Shown piece by piece: positions 47,856 to 59,600 of a DNA stretch of 64,000 nt. The stretch is taken from the NCBI GenBank assembly GCA_029449235.1, contig JANATG010000019.1, forward strand, positions 124,001-188,000, read 5' to 3'. The position numbers and the translations under genes are program-made. The notes below the pieces were generated by a model. It made no database searches. It was not told where the DNA came from and worked only from the letters and a program-made list of their open reading frames with translations. Positions within the stretch are counted from its first letter, which is position 1. Every line of letters begins with the position of its first letter. The DNA comes from Linnemannia schmuckeri. Its lineage: Eukaryota; Mortierellomycota; Mortierellomycetes; Mortierellales; Mortierellaceae.

Positions 47856-49876
47856 ATGACTGTCCAAGCCCAGTACCCCGATCCCTCCCAGGCCCTCAAG
47901 GACCTCGAAGCCGCCGGCTCCAAGAACCGCCGCGACGGTCTCTCTGCTGAGGAGCTGATGGACTCGATCACCCAGGGAGGTCTGACCTACAATGACTTCC
48001 TGATCCTCCCCGGCTTCATCAACTTCCAAGCCCATGCCGTCCAGCTCGAGTCCAAGATTACCAAGCGCATCACCCTCAAGACTCCCTTCCTCTCTTCGCC
48101 CATGGACACTGTTACCGAGACCGAGATGGCTATCGCTATGGCCGTAAGTTAACTTTCTATGGCGTTACTATGTTATTTTTTTTTGCTTTGATTATTTGGG
48201 CTTTATGTATGCTGTATGTGTGTGTGTGGTGTGTGTGTTAATGCAGACACATACATGTAGACCGTGTGAAGAGTGTACAGAGAGAAAGTGTATTTCTTCT
48301 TTCCCCGCAAATTTCTTTTTCGGGCAATGACTCTTGGAAGGGGAGGGGTAGTGTGAGAGAATGAATGGTTGAAAATGTCCCAATACAAACCTTATTGTTG
48401 GTTCTTATCGTCTGAGTTAAACTAATCGCCTTTTTTTTTCTTTTCTCTTCCATACGAATAGTTGCTCGGAGGAATCGGTATCATCCACCACAACTGCACT
48501 CCTGAGCAGCAGGCTGAGATGGTCCGCAAGGTCAAGAAGTTCGAGAACGGATTCATCACCGACCCCATCTGCCTCACCGAGAACCACACTGTCGCTGATG
48601 TCCTCGCCATCAAGTCCAAGTTCGGATTCTGCGGCATCCCCATCACCGGTTCGTGCTTCTTTTCTATAATCGACCAGACAAGGCTCTTTTTTATTTCTCT
48701 TTCAATAGTATCAATTCCGTCTGACACTAACTCGAATTGCCTTTTTCCTTTCAACCTACAGAGAATGGAAAGCTCGGCTCCAAGTTGGTTGGTATTGTCA
48801 CTGCCCGCGACATCCAGTTCGTCAACGACCACTCGACGACCTTGAAGTCCTGCATGACCACCGACTTGGTCATTGCCCAGGAGGGCGTCACTCTGGAGGA
48901 GGCCAACAAGATCCTGTGCGAGTCCAAGAAGGGCAAGTTGCCCGTTGTCAACGCCAACGGAGAGCTCTGCTCCCTTCTCGCCCGCTCGGATCTTCTCAAG
49001 AACCAGAACTACCCTCTTGCTAGCAAGGCTCCCAAGTCCAAGCAGTTGCTCTGTGGTGCTGCTATTGGTACCCGCCCCGATGACCGCGACCGTCTTGGTC
49101 TCCTTGTTGCCGCTGGATTGGACGTTGTTGTCTTGGACTCTTCCCAGGGTAACTCTTCTTTCCAGATCGAGATGGTCCAGTGGATCAAGGCCACCTACCC
49201 TGACATTGATGTCATTGCCGGAAACGTTGTCGTCTGGGAGCAAGCTGCTCGCTTGATTGCTGCCGGTGCTGACGGACTCCGTGTCGGTATGGGCTCTGGC
49301 TCGATCTGCATCACCCAGGAGGTCATGGCCTGCGGTCGTCCCCAGGGAACTGCTGTCTACAAGGTTGCCCAGTTTGCTGCCAAGTACGGTGTCCCTATCA
49401 TTGCCGATGGCGGTATCGGAAACATTGGTCACATCACCAAGGCCCTTGCCTTGGGTGCTTCTGGTGTCATGATGGGTGGTCTCCTTGCCGGTACTACTGA
49501 GTCTCCCGGTGAGTACTTCTACTTGGACGGCCAGCGCCTGAAGAAGTACCGTGGTATGGGCTCGCTCGATGCCATGGAGAAGGCCGGTGATGGTGGAAAC
49601 GGATCGACCAAGCGTTACTACTCTGAGTCGGACTCTGTCAAGGTTGCCCAGGGTGTCTCTGGTTCGGTTGTCGATAAGGGCTCGATCAAGAAGTTTGTCC
49701 CTTACCTCTACACTGGTCTCCAGCACTCTCTCCAGGATATCGGCGTTGACTCTATCGATGCCATGAAGCAGGGTATGCGTGACGGTACCGTCCGCTTTGA
49801 GCGCCGTACCCCCGCTGCTCAGGCCGAGGGTGGTGTCCACTCTCTCCACAGCTACACCAAGCGTCTCTTCTCATAG
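47856..49876 (+). CDS. IMPDH: Inosine-5'-monophosphate dehydrogenase
   Basis: Three exons (47856-48143, 48462-48648, 48762-49876) give 529 residues, the normal fungal length. The start MTVQAQYPDPSQ follows a CT-rich leader. Conserved blocks run in order: LTYNDFLILPGF, FLSSPMDTVTE, the two CBS domains (about 115-235), the nucleotide-site strand VVLDSSQGNS, GNVV, the catalytic loop GMGSGSICITQE with Cys at about residue 341, GVPIIADGGIG, the mobile flap region with YRGMGS, and a C-terminal half that includes HSLHSYTKR. The enzyme oxidises IMP to XMP with NAD, the rate-limiting step of guanine nucleotide synthesis. Codon use is strongly biased to C-ending codons, typical of high expression. A 475-codon antisense frame is a shadow of this bias. 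Confidence 0.97.
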
Positions 49877-50115
49877 ATTATTACTGTGAGCGAGTAGTAT
49901 CCATTCTTTTTTTATATCATTTTCATGCATTCATTGTACAATTTACACACCCACTCACACCCACACATTCATCATTCGTAAATATAAAGAAAAACAAACG
50001 TACGGCCAGGTGGCCTACCATTATTAATCTATCTTGACCTTCTGCTGTATGATATCGCTGTGTCGTTTGCTTTCCACTCGCCCCATCGCTTTTTTTTTTC
50101 GAAAAACAATCAAAA

Positions 50116-50421
50116 CTAATTGCAGCCGTGGAGACAGTTGTCGCGTTGTTGATCGCATATGCTTTGCAAGTTAAGGCATTTGTAATAGTCCGAGTAACAG
50201 GCCGATTGGCAAGGGGGTGTTGGAGGTGGTGGTGATTTTGGAGGTGTCGTCGCAGCTAATGGGTGATGGAAAGAGGGGAAAGGCAACGGATGAGTGGAGT
50301 GGAGTGTTATTGATCTGCTGTCGATTTGGGAGTTCTGTTCACTGAAGGAGGGAAAGGACGTACCAGAGGAAAAGAAGAGGATGACGAAGAACCCTGCGAT
50401 CAAGAACAAGGTTTGCTTCAT
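50116..50421 (-). CDS. Small secreted six-cysteine protein
   Basis: Two exons on the minus strand (50421-50364 and 50255-50116) give 65 residues. I chose MKQTLF over the upstream ATG because it gives a clean signal peptide: a Lys, then about 16 hydrophobic residues and SSA. The splice removes a low-complexity 108-nt insert that keeps frame if retained. After a Pro/Thr-rich spacer (TTPPKSPPPPTPP) the mature end has six cysteines spaced C-x3-C-x6-C-x6-C-x6-C-x3-C, a symmetric pattern. This suggests a disulfide-locked helical hairpin. I do not know the family. Candidate roles are extracellular effector, antimicrobial or surface peptide, but none is shown by the sequence. Convergent with IMPDH, 239 bp away. 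Confidence 0.65.
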   Translation of the reverse strand: MKQTLFLIAGFFVILFFSSGTSFPSFSEQNSQIDSRSITLHSTHPLPFPSFHHPLAATTPPKSPPPPTPPCQSACYSDYYKCLNLQSICDQQRDNCLHGCN

Positions 50422-51862
50422 GGCTTGGAACAAGAAGGGGTATGGAAGTGAGAAGAGAGGGTTTTGATGTGTTATGTGCTCCTAAAAGGATGAGAGGAGG
50501 AGAGGAAGCAAGGTATGATGACCGAAATCAAAGATTAAAAGAAGGAAGGATTAAGGAAAGGAAAGGGAAGAATTTATGGGGAGTTTTAAGGAAGTAAAAA
50601 AGACGACAGAGGTAAAGAATGGGGTGGATACAGGTAAGCCGGTGCATTGCGCAAAGAGAGGATGGGATTACCACGTATGTGCATGTGCACTATCTATGGC
50701 ATGATGGTGTTATGGTGCAATTCACAGCGTTACACAGCTGTTTTTTGTCAACGGAAAAAAGTATGGGAGAGAAGGAAGAGGTGGATTCAAGCATCCACCA
50801 AATAATAAAAGAAAATAACGCAAAGCTTGAATAAAAGAGTGTGTTGAATTGGCCCAAAGACACGCAGGAAAAGGCAAAAGACGCAGACAGACGTCTTTAG
50901 ATTGCTGAAAGACAAAAAGAAAAAGGATTTCCAACTGGCCTTGAGCAGCGGAAGATAAAGCGAACACGAGGAGGAATACATACAGACACGTTTAGCGATT
51001 GCGCAAGCAGGTAACAACAATGCTGGAAGGTAGACCAAGAAGACGGATAGGCACAGAGTACGGGGAAGAAAGAGGCAGCGGCAGACCAGGGAGAAATCGA
51101 GGTTCAATAGTGTGCTCCTTTGAGCACCCATGTCTCCCTCACCTCCATTGTTGGTTATTTTGAAGAAATAAAGAAGAGTGAGCAACTGACCACCATGCTG
51201 TCGGACCGACAATACAGAGATTCCCTTCTTTCAGAGTAAAAGAAGGCGATTGAAGAGCGAGCGGGACAAGAGGATAGGAGAAATGGGATTAAGTGCCATG
51301 TTTGCTGAGAACTGACACATGGTCGATCAAGGAATTGATAATAGTTTACGATCGTTAATTAGAGGGGAGTAAAATGGTATATTGAATGTGAACAACATTC
51401 CGATGAGCTGACTTGACTACACCATGACCATGTGCGCGTAACGTGTGCCTCTTCTTTTTATTTACTGATGTCTACTTTTTTACTTGGGACATCTGTTGAT
51501 GGTTTTTTCTACTTCTATGCTGATAAGGAAGGTGGGTATCACATGCATTTAATTGTCATTGCATGGTTACCATTGGTTTCAATATGATCGCCATCAGTCC
51601 TTTCTTGCTGCCAACACACCTACGAGGCCAATGTAGTTACGCGACAGGGCCACAACTACGCGTAAAATGACCTCCTTGCACTTTTTTTTTGGTGTGTCAC
51701 GTGTGGCAAATCTTTCTTTCTTCATTCACCTCCACTTGGACGGACAAGCCACCGCAAAGGTATTGAGTGAGTATGAAGAGAGTAGTTTGATTGCGAAAGC
51801 TGTTAATAGCCCCACATCTTACCAACAACCAATCACTCACACACCACCTCATCGTCAGGAAC
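50422..51862. promoter_or_regulatory. Divergent intergenic region between the Cys-rich peptide gene and PRP19
   Basis: About 1.4 kb with no credible gene. A CACGTG E-box lies at 51698-51703, 160 bp before the PRP19 ATG. The rest is purine-rich near the peptide gene and AT-rich in the middle. Confidence 0.45.
51698..51703. promoter_or_regulatory. CACGTG E-box upstream of PRP19
   Basis: T-CACGTG-T context, 160 bp before the PRP19 start codon. Same hexamer and 5' T as upstream of BMT5/SNF2 and CstF-64. Confidence 0.4.
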
Positions 51863-53933
51863 ATGTTTTGCGCAAGTAAGTCAGCCTCTCAAGGATACTA
51901 ATCGAACATCAACCCTTTTCGCAACATGCAAAAAAGGAGAGGCGCGACTATTCTAGAGCGAGAGCAAAACCACAAACAAAACAAGAAGCCTGATTCGATT
52001 CGCGTTGATCTAATCAACTACTACAACAACAGACCTCTGACCTTTCATCAACCTTACTGGCATCTCATAGTTTCTGGTGAGGCTCCCGAGCACCCTGTGG
52101 TGTCCAAGAAGAGCGGTCAGGTCTATGAACGCCGCCTGATCGTCAAGTATATCGAGGACAATGGAAAGGACCCCGTCTCGGGCGAGGATCTCTCTGTCGA
52201 CGATCTCTTGGATATCAAGTCCAGTAAGTCCCAGTCTTCGCGCCTCTTCCTTGTTCATAAGTCTCCAGTGTCATTCAAGGAAGAAGAAAAGGAACTGTCC
52301 ATTGAAGCATGATTATTGTTTTTTTTTTGATCTAACGCAAAAGAAATATAAATCAATTTCTACTTAGCCCCCGGCACTGTCAAGCCTCGCCCTCCAACCA
52401 TGACCTCGATCCCTTCGATCCTGTCTGTCCTCCAGAACGAGTGGGACTCTATCATGTTGGAGACCTTCACAATGAAGCAGCAATACCAGCAGGTCCGTCA
52501 GGAATTGAGCCATGCCCTTTACCAGCATGATGCTGCATGCAGAGTCATTGCTCGTCTCATGAAGGAGCGTGATGCTGCCCGCGAGTAAGTTTCTTTCGAT
52601 CTTATTTTATTACTGTTCAGAATCTCGGTACTCATTCTTCTTTGGTATGACCCCTGAAAGTACTAATCAATGTTTTAATGTGCTATATGTGCTATAGGGC
52701 TCTGGCTAACGTTGAGGCACATATTGGAACCAAGGCTGCTTCCACAGAGGGCGCTGCAGATGTGACGATGGACGATGCGACATCAACAGGATTGTCGGCA
52801 GAGATTCGCGAGAAGCTGGAGGCGACCACGGCTGTGTTGTCCAAGACCAGGAAGCGCAAGCCCAACACGACTGCAGAGGCTGTTCAGACCTACACCCAAC
52901 GCAAGGTCTTCCCAGGATTGCACGCTGCTCGCTCACCGGGCATCTCTGCCTTGGATCTGGATGCCAAGAATGGATTGGTGTTGACGGGAGGCAACGACAA
53001 GAATGCCTTGGTCTTTAGTCAGTCGGAGGAGAAGGTCGTCGCTACATTGAAGGGACATTCCAAGAAGATTACACATGTTGCATGGACAGGACGCTCGGAG
53101 GAGGCTGGACAGGACATGGCTCTGACGGCGTCGGCCGATCAGACGGTCAAGATCTGGACTGCCGGAGACAAACCCAACAGCTACTCTGCTGCTCATACTC
53201 TGTCGGGTCACTCAGCCGAAGTCACTGGATTGTGTGTGCACCCCACCAAGGATTACGTCGCTACTGCTTCTATGGACTCGACCTGGGCCTTCCACGACTT
53301 GGAGACTGGATCGACCCTGATGACGGCTCGCTCGGATCAGGTTTCCAACGGATACTCATCGGCAGCCTTCCACCCCGATGGTCTGTTGTTTGGTACTGGT
53401 ACGACTGACTCTGCAGTCAAGATCTGGGATGTCCGTACAAAGGACGCTGTTGCCTCGTTTGAGGGCCACACTGGAGCCGTCAAGACCATGACCTTTAGCG
53501 AGAACGGGTACCTGATGGCTGCTGCTGGTGAGAACAACGAAGTCAGCATCTGGAACTTGAGGACATTGGAGGTCATCCAGAAGCTTAAGGTTGCTGACCA
53601 AGGCATCATTAATGCTCTGGCTTGGGACCAGTCTGGAACATACCTCGGTGTCGGAGGCACAGACATTCGGTAAGCATGTCATCTTGTTGTTGTATTTGTC
53701 ATATCGTGCTACACTTTATTGTACGAGGTTTTATGATTGTTTTACTAATTCATATTTGGTATGTATTGTCATTTTTGGTAAATAGTATCTTCAAGGTCAA
53801 GACGTGGCAAGAGCTCGCCAACCTGACGGATAACACTGACAAGATTACAAGTTTGAAGTTTGGACCCTTGGGCGACTATCTTGTTGCCGGTGGATTGGAT
53901 CGCAGCCTTCGTGTCTTTGGCGTTGCCGAGTAA
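51863..53933 (+). CDS. PRP19: Pre-mRNA-processing factor 19, U-box/WD40 E3 ligase
   Basis: Five exons (51863-51875, 52071-52223, 52368-52584, 52698-53669, 53786-53933) give 500 residues, the usual PRP19 size. The first coding exon is only 13 nt and encodes MFCA. Splicing then gives ISGEAPEHPVVSKKSGQVYE, the typical U-box start, with PVSGEDLSVDDLL at its end. A helical tetramerisation segment follows (SILSVLQNEWDSIMLE), then from about residue 190 a seven-blade WD40 domain with repeats such as SADQTVKIW, SMDSTWAFHD, DSAVKIWDV and GLDRSLRVF. The protein is the ubiquitin ligase core of the NineTeen complex that activates the spliceosome, and also acts in DNA repair. Convergent with CstF-64, 241 bp away. 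Confidence 0.96.
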
Positions 53934-54174
53934 CTCAGAGGGCTGGAGTTGCGTATGACGTTAAAACCAAGAAGTAAAACCTGTGCTATTTGAGCTTCAT
54001 TGCTATGGAATGGACCTGTCGATTAAATAAACAAGTGAAGTGGCCACTAAAGCCTGTAAAAATCGAAAAAGATGTTTTGTGTACTGTTTTTTTTTCTGCT
54101 TTTTTATTTTGTGAGCAGTTTGCAAGGTCTACATGGATTAGCGAGAGTCAAGAAGTATGTGATGTTATTGTCAC

Positions 54175-55830
54175 CTAAACGGTACCGCCACGCATGAGTT
54201 GCTCTCTGAACTGGATGATGTTGGCGCGCTGATCCTCGGGCAAGGACGCGATATCCGCTGGTGTCAATGCCAACACTTGGTCGATCAGTGCCTTTTGTTG
54301 CTCTAATGAATTGAGATGGGTAGAAAAGAACGGTAGTTCGTGAGTAAAGGTGGTCACGTTTTAAGCTCTCAAGTTCCTTCAAGCCTGCTATTGAGATGAC
54401 AAGTAACATAAACGTACCAAGAGAAGTGGGAGCAGCAGGTTGTAGGGGTTGAGGCTGAGGAGGCTGTGGCATGCCAGGATATCCTTGTGGTGCAAACTGA
54501 GGAGGTTGCTGTTGCTGTGGTGGTGGTTGTTGAAGGTGTGGTGGTTGAGGAGGAGGGACCATGCCAGGATGTGAAGGTGGTACAGGCGGCATATGCTGTT
54601 GAGGTGGAGTCGGCATGTTGGGTGCAGCAGGCGCGGCAGGTCCAAACATCCTCTGTAAGTTTTGATAAAGAGGTGATTTAGTTAGTTAAATGAGTTGAGG
54701 AATACGTTCAACACGAAATAAAAATCAAAGAGTAATTAACGCTGTAGGTTACCTGTAATGAGCTAGGCTCGACGAGGTTCATCATCAGGAGGGCTTGGAA
54801 GAGGGCGTATGAGAGCTGTGGGTTGTCGTTCAGTACAGCCTTGGCGCGCTCTGGCTCACTTGCTCCCAAGACCTTCATGGACGAGATCAGATCAAAGACG
54901 TTCTGAGGAGTCATGGTGGCCAAGACGGCTGAGATGGCGTCTGCAGAGCTGATTCCGGGTGCCTTAGGCGCTATAGGTGGTGCGGACGGTCCTCCTGCCA
55001 TGGGCGGTTGAGGGGGTGGAGGACGGTTGAGTGGTTGAGGTGGCATTGGGGGTGGCGCATTAGGATTTCCGCCTCCCAATCTGGGATCCATCCTTGGAGG
55101 TGGTCCGCCAGCTGGGGGAGGGATGAATCTCTGTCCTTGTGGTGGCGGCACTCCTTGCTGTTGCTGCTGCTGTTGTTGGAGGTGTGGTGGCATGCCGGGT
55201 GGCGGTGGTCCTGGAGGTGGTGGGCCAGCTGTGCCAGGTCCCAGGGGTCTCATGAAGGCGCCTTCCTCCTTTGCTGGATCGGTGTCGGCGAAATCGACTT
55301 TTAATGATCTGTTCCCGATATCTCTTCCGTTCAAGTTCCTGACGGCTGATGCTGCGGTTCTTTCGTCATGAAACTCGCAGAATCCATATCCCCGTGGCTT
55401 TCCTGTATCGCGATCAAACACCAATCTAGATATAGGTTTACAAGGTGCAAGATGAAGCATCGTTTAGTTTCATAGAAGAAAACTGCGGTTATGACTCGCA
55501 ATAGAAAGGCTATTTCGACTGCGGCACCAAGAGTGTGTCATTTTCGATATCGTTTTTATTTCGTAGACAATGGAGCATACCTGAAGGAGACGACAGGTCC
55601 CACCTCGCTAAAGATTTCCGTCAACTGCTCCTCGGTCTGTTCATATGGGATATTACCCACTAATCGAATTGAAAAAAAAACCAGAAACAAACCAAATGGG
55701 AAGTTCGATTAATAGGCCTGATCTCGTGTTTTCATGTCTTCCATTGTCCATGCCTTCTCGTGAGTCGAATTTTGTTGCTTTTCTATATCCATTGTGCTTT
55801 ACCGAAGACAACCTTGGAGTTAATGTTCAT
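54175..55830 (-). CDS. CSTF2: Cleavage stimulation factor subunit 2 (CstF-64)
   Basis: Five exons on the minus strand (55830-55803, 55659-55581, 55425-54753, 54652-54418, 54302-54175) give 380 residues. One RRM occupies the first 90 residues, split over three exons: VFVGNIPYEQTEEQL (RNP2) and RGYGFCEF (RNP1), ending SLKVDFAD. A long Pro/Gly/Gln-rich linker follows. The hinge domain is at about 205-260 (LISSMKVLGASEPERAKAVL, LSYALFQALLMMNLV). After a second Pro/Gln-rich linker comes the C-terminal three-helix domain (QVLALTPADIASLPEDQR). The RRM binds GU/U-rich RNA downstream of poly(A) sites, and the hinge binds CstF-77. The C-terminal domain contacts Pcf11-type factors. Complete by length and domain order. 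Confidence 0.94.
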
Positions 55831-55911
55831 GGCGGGTTGGTGTTTTGGTGAGAAGTGTAAGAGAGGGCAGCGCCTTCCAAAGGGCCTTGAAAACCAAGAG
55901 CTTGATATCAT

Positions 55912-55917
55912 CACGTG
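55912..55917. promoter_or_regulatory. CACGTG E-box
   Basis: T-CACGTG-C, 82 bp upstream of the CstF-64 ATG, in the divergent promoter shared with the XPG-Fanzor gene. Confidence 0.4.
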
Positions 55918-55937
55918 CGCGACTGATCTGATTTTAT

Positions 55938-55949
55938 GGTGACGTCACC
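55938..55949. promoter_or_regulatory. CRE-like 12-bp palindrome
   Basis: GGTGACGTCACC is a perfect palindrome containing TGACGTCA, the consensus of bZIP/CREB-ATF-type factors. It lies 20 bp from the E-box. Confidence 0.45.
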
Positions 55950-56622
55950 TGACTTTAGGGCTGTTGGCGATCTGCACGCGATGAATATATACAGAGAGTG
56001 TTCTCCTTAGAGACAATTTTCACTTAGTTGTAACTTGTAAGACATAACGAGAGCACACATAAAAAATTTAACAAGTCATTCACTCTCTCTTCCACTATCC
56101 TTTCCACTCGTCACTCTACCATCAGCATCTATTTCCTCACAACGGAGAACAATACGAATATATCTCTACTATCGCTCTTCTCTCTTGATGAGAAACCCAC
56201 ATTGTTTCCCTTTCCTGAACTTGACAAAACAACACTTGCACCCCTTCTGCCTCCCTTCCCCGACAAAAAAAACGCGTTATATGTTGACGTGTGCCCTTGC
56301 TACACCTTACAAGTTTTAGAGTGTAAGCGACAAGAAAAATTGTGGTCTTAGCCAATGTAAAATTACTTGGTTACTTGTGTTTCCTCGCAGCTCTTATCTG
56401 AGTTCTCTATATGCACACATCACGCGCTCCGATAGTCAACGACGCGCCCCCCGCCCCTCCCATTCTAGGAAAGAATTGGCAGCAACTAATCGACACACAG
56501 AACCCGTTTAAAGAGTCGATTCACTTTTCCCTTCGTCACTTTTTTCAACTTTACTATTTAACGAACAACTATCCTCTCCAATATTCCTTTCTTCTGACCC
56601 CAAAAGCACAAGCCCCAACACC

Positions 56623-59600
56623 ATGGGGCTCTTCGACTGGTACCCTTTCATTCACAGGAAGGGCTATAACCCCGTTTCACTCTACGTCTCAACCCTCGCA
56701 TCAAGCACAACCGGAGCACGCCGCTTCGACATCTTGGCCAACTGTTACCGCGTCATTCAAGATGCATACTCTAAGAAGTCCGGGAAGGAAGCACACAGGA
56801 TTCTGGAGAAGGATATTGAGCGGTTCGGAAATACACTCAACACGATTCTATACATCGACGGTTCACAGGCGGTGGAGAAGGTGAACACGGCCAAGACACG
56901 AGAAGAATCACGGCACAAGGCCCTGGACCGGACGGAGAAGAGCATCAACACCTTCGAAGAACGGCTAAATAATGGCATGAGAATCCAGAAGCGGTACTTT
57001 ACCGATATCAAGGCTGGATTTACATCCTCGTTTTACTGGTCGCTGACGAGTCGCTTGGGGTTTGCAAAGTACATGGAGAATCGCGGATGGACGGTCGTCA
57101 TTTGCACCACCGAAGCCGATGTTGCCATGGCTCGGGACGCTCAGTTTAATGACATCATTATTTCCAAGAACAGCGATATGCTGGCGTATCGATCGATTGT
57201 AACCCTGGCGTCCGGTGTCCAACAACCTTATCCTCGTAACAAGATCCTTGATATACTCGCAAATCTGGACATCTCTCGGACCCAGCTAACGGCTCTCGCT
57301 GTAGTTTCGAGGAATGACTATCATAGGAATATCTACTCGCTGGGACCAGCAACTAACTTCAGTATCATTAAAGAGATTGGGCCAAGGCCAGGTAATTTCG
57401 CTGGCAATTTTATTCTGGCATTCTCTGCAAAAATACTATCGTACAAATCGAATTCTAACTCTGATTACTTTTCCTTTCCAATAGACACCCAAGAGATCGT
57501 CGCTGCTTACCTCGCCCACGGTCAAGTCATGGTGAAGAACACTGAGGAGGAGACTTTCCAGAACTCTATCCGGATGTTCGTTCTTTTACAACAAGAATGT
57601 ATCAAACCTTTGGTCCAAGAGTCGCAAGCACAGCAACTCTTTCGTGTATTGCAGGACAAATTCAAAGAACTCTGTATCAAGCATGAGTTTTTGAAAAACA
57701 TGCGAGCAGCAGGAGCCAAGGAGAGGTAGTTTTACCATGCACTATTAAAGGACTTTGTATATTATGGAGAATAATTTGCGAGGTGCATTTATCACCATTT
57801 CATTTGGTTGGCTTTTAATAAATAGAACCAAGGACGACGTTGTACGGTTGCCATCGCCAAAGACTTATAACCGGTACAGAACACTCGAGTCACCCAAGAT
57901 TGTCTCCAAGGCCAACACTACTACTACTTCATCGCCACAATCCGCTCTGAATCCCGGACCTTCACAATCGAGTTCCTCTCTGGCCTCTAACCGAATGCAG
58001 ACGGGCATCCTCCATTGGCCAGGACGCGAATTCCGAGGAATCGAGGTCGGTTTTCGTTCAAAGAGAGAATGCGCCAGATTGTCCATGGCCCACCTCCCAA
58101 GGTCAGACGGTTCAAGCTCAAGTTCTACCGGGAACCGGCGCAGACCAACAGTGTTTCGATCAAAAAGTCCAAACCGAAGGGCGACAAAGACTCATCTGGG
58201 TCTCAGAAAAAATCGCTGGCAGATCTCGACAAGAATGATCTTGTGCGGTCAATGAACTGGCACCACCCAACGTCTTCTTTGGAGATTGGCACAGTGCGTG
58301 CGAACGTCAGACGCGTGGCGATGGACGGAATTACCGGCACTGACGCTCTTACTGAGGAGCAGCAGGAGGTAGTCAATTGTTTGCAGGAGGCCCCACGGCT
58401 GGCCGCGGGCGTGAAGCGTGAGGCTCAGCGACTTATTGGCCATTTCGTGGAAATGCTGAGGGATCGCATGGATAAGGTGGAGAAGGAGTGAAGGATTATG
58501 TTGGGATTAATGACGCCACCCCAAACGATGACCGAATTATATCGACTTCAGTGCAGGAAGGACTCTATCACAGAAGCGGAACGGGGGATACTGTTGTCGA
58601 TTTGCGAATCGGTCAAGCCTGCGGATATCGATAAGGATGAGGAGGATACCGGCGGCAACAAGGAGAACGACAACTCCGATGTCGCGAACAGGCAGGACAA
58701 GGAGTTCTGCGTCCTAATCTCTTTCCTGACGTATCTCTATTCAGGAAACTACCCGAAGGAGAACTCCAAGGCAGGCGCTGTTGCTAATCAGCTTGTTGCC
58801 TGGTTGGTGAAGGATGGGGTACATGATCCAGTTCGAGCGCGCAAGGAACATCGGGAAACCGCGCCATTCACACCAACGTATTTGGTCCGATCTGTGTCTG
58901 GTCAGCTGGCTGTCGAGCTGAGATGAATGTATGGGCATGGGAGCCGTGGTCTCCACGATAAGGTATGGGCTGAAATATCTTTGGCTAATTCAGGTATGCT
59001 ATTATGCTTTCATCGCACAAGAAGAAAGAACGCAAATATTATTTAATTCATTTTATCCTTTTCTTGCATAGCTCAAGGTAATGAAGGACAAGGGTGTCAT
59101 ACGAGGAGATGCCGACATTCAGGTTCGATCAGATGTTTCCGCAGTCGAGAACTTTCTCTACTTGAGTAAGCTCACGGGAAACAGCCATCGGATTGTGCCC
59201 CTTACCTCCTCACAGCAACCTTTCGTATTGTTCTTGGAGAGGGAGATTGCAGCTTTCTTCTGGAAACGTACATCGCTGAAGGAAAAATTGGTGCGGTTGG
59301 GCGAGTTGGATAACTCGACCATCACTTCAGTGAGCGACCTTGACACATGGATAGCAGGAAAAGAGCCTGGTTTCATCATCAAGAACTTTGTTGCCGACGT
59401 CGCCCCTCAAGGTCTCACAAGCCGACAGCGGAAGCAAGCTGGTCATCGATCTGCGGTCGAGTCGTGGTCTTTGGATCAGATCCGGAGTCACTTGACGGAT
59501 GTCCAGAATGAATGGCTCGATCCCAGTATCTATACCACGAAGAAATATGTCCTTCGAGGCTCTCTAAAGACTGACGGGTTCAGGATACAGTTGTTGGCAT

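Larger units (their letters stand above)
55831..56622. promoter_or_regulatory. Bidirectional promoter between CstF-64 and the XPG-Fanzor gene
   Basis: 792 bp between divergent start codons. It contains a CACGTG E-box (55912-55917) and a 12-bp palindrome GGTGACGTCACC (55938-55949) that includes a full CRE-type TGACGTCA site. The E-box lies 82 bp and the palindrome 108 bp upstream of the CstF-64 ATG, so both probably serve that gene first. No terminal inverted repeat or target-site duplication marking a transposon end was visible by eye. Confidence 0.5.

Noticed and set aside
48422..49849. 475-codon minus-strand frame across IMP dehydrogenase
   Set aside because: It mirrors the strongly codon-biased IMPDH exons, crosses an IMPDH intron and has Leu/Val/Gly/Asp-rich composition typical of an antisense shadow.
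57826..58025. Definite frameshift in the XPG-Fanzor gene
   Set aside because: A possible intron 57874-58022 with a TCTAAC branch-like site and CAG acceptor would restore frame, so I report an unresolved junction and not a proven frameshift.
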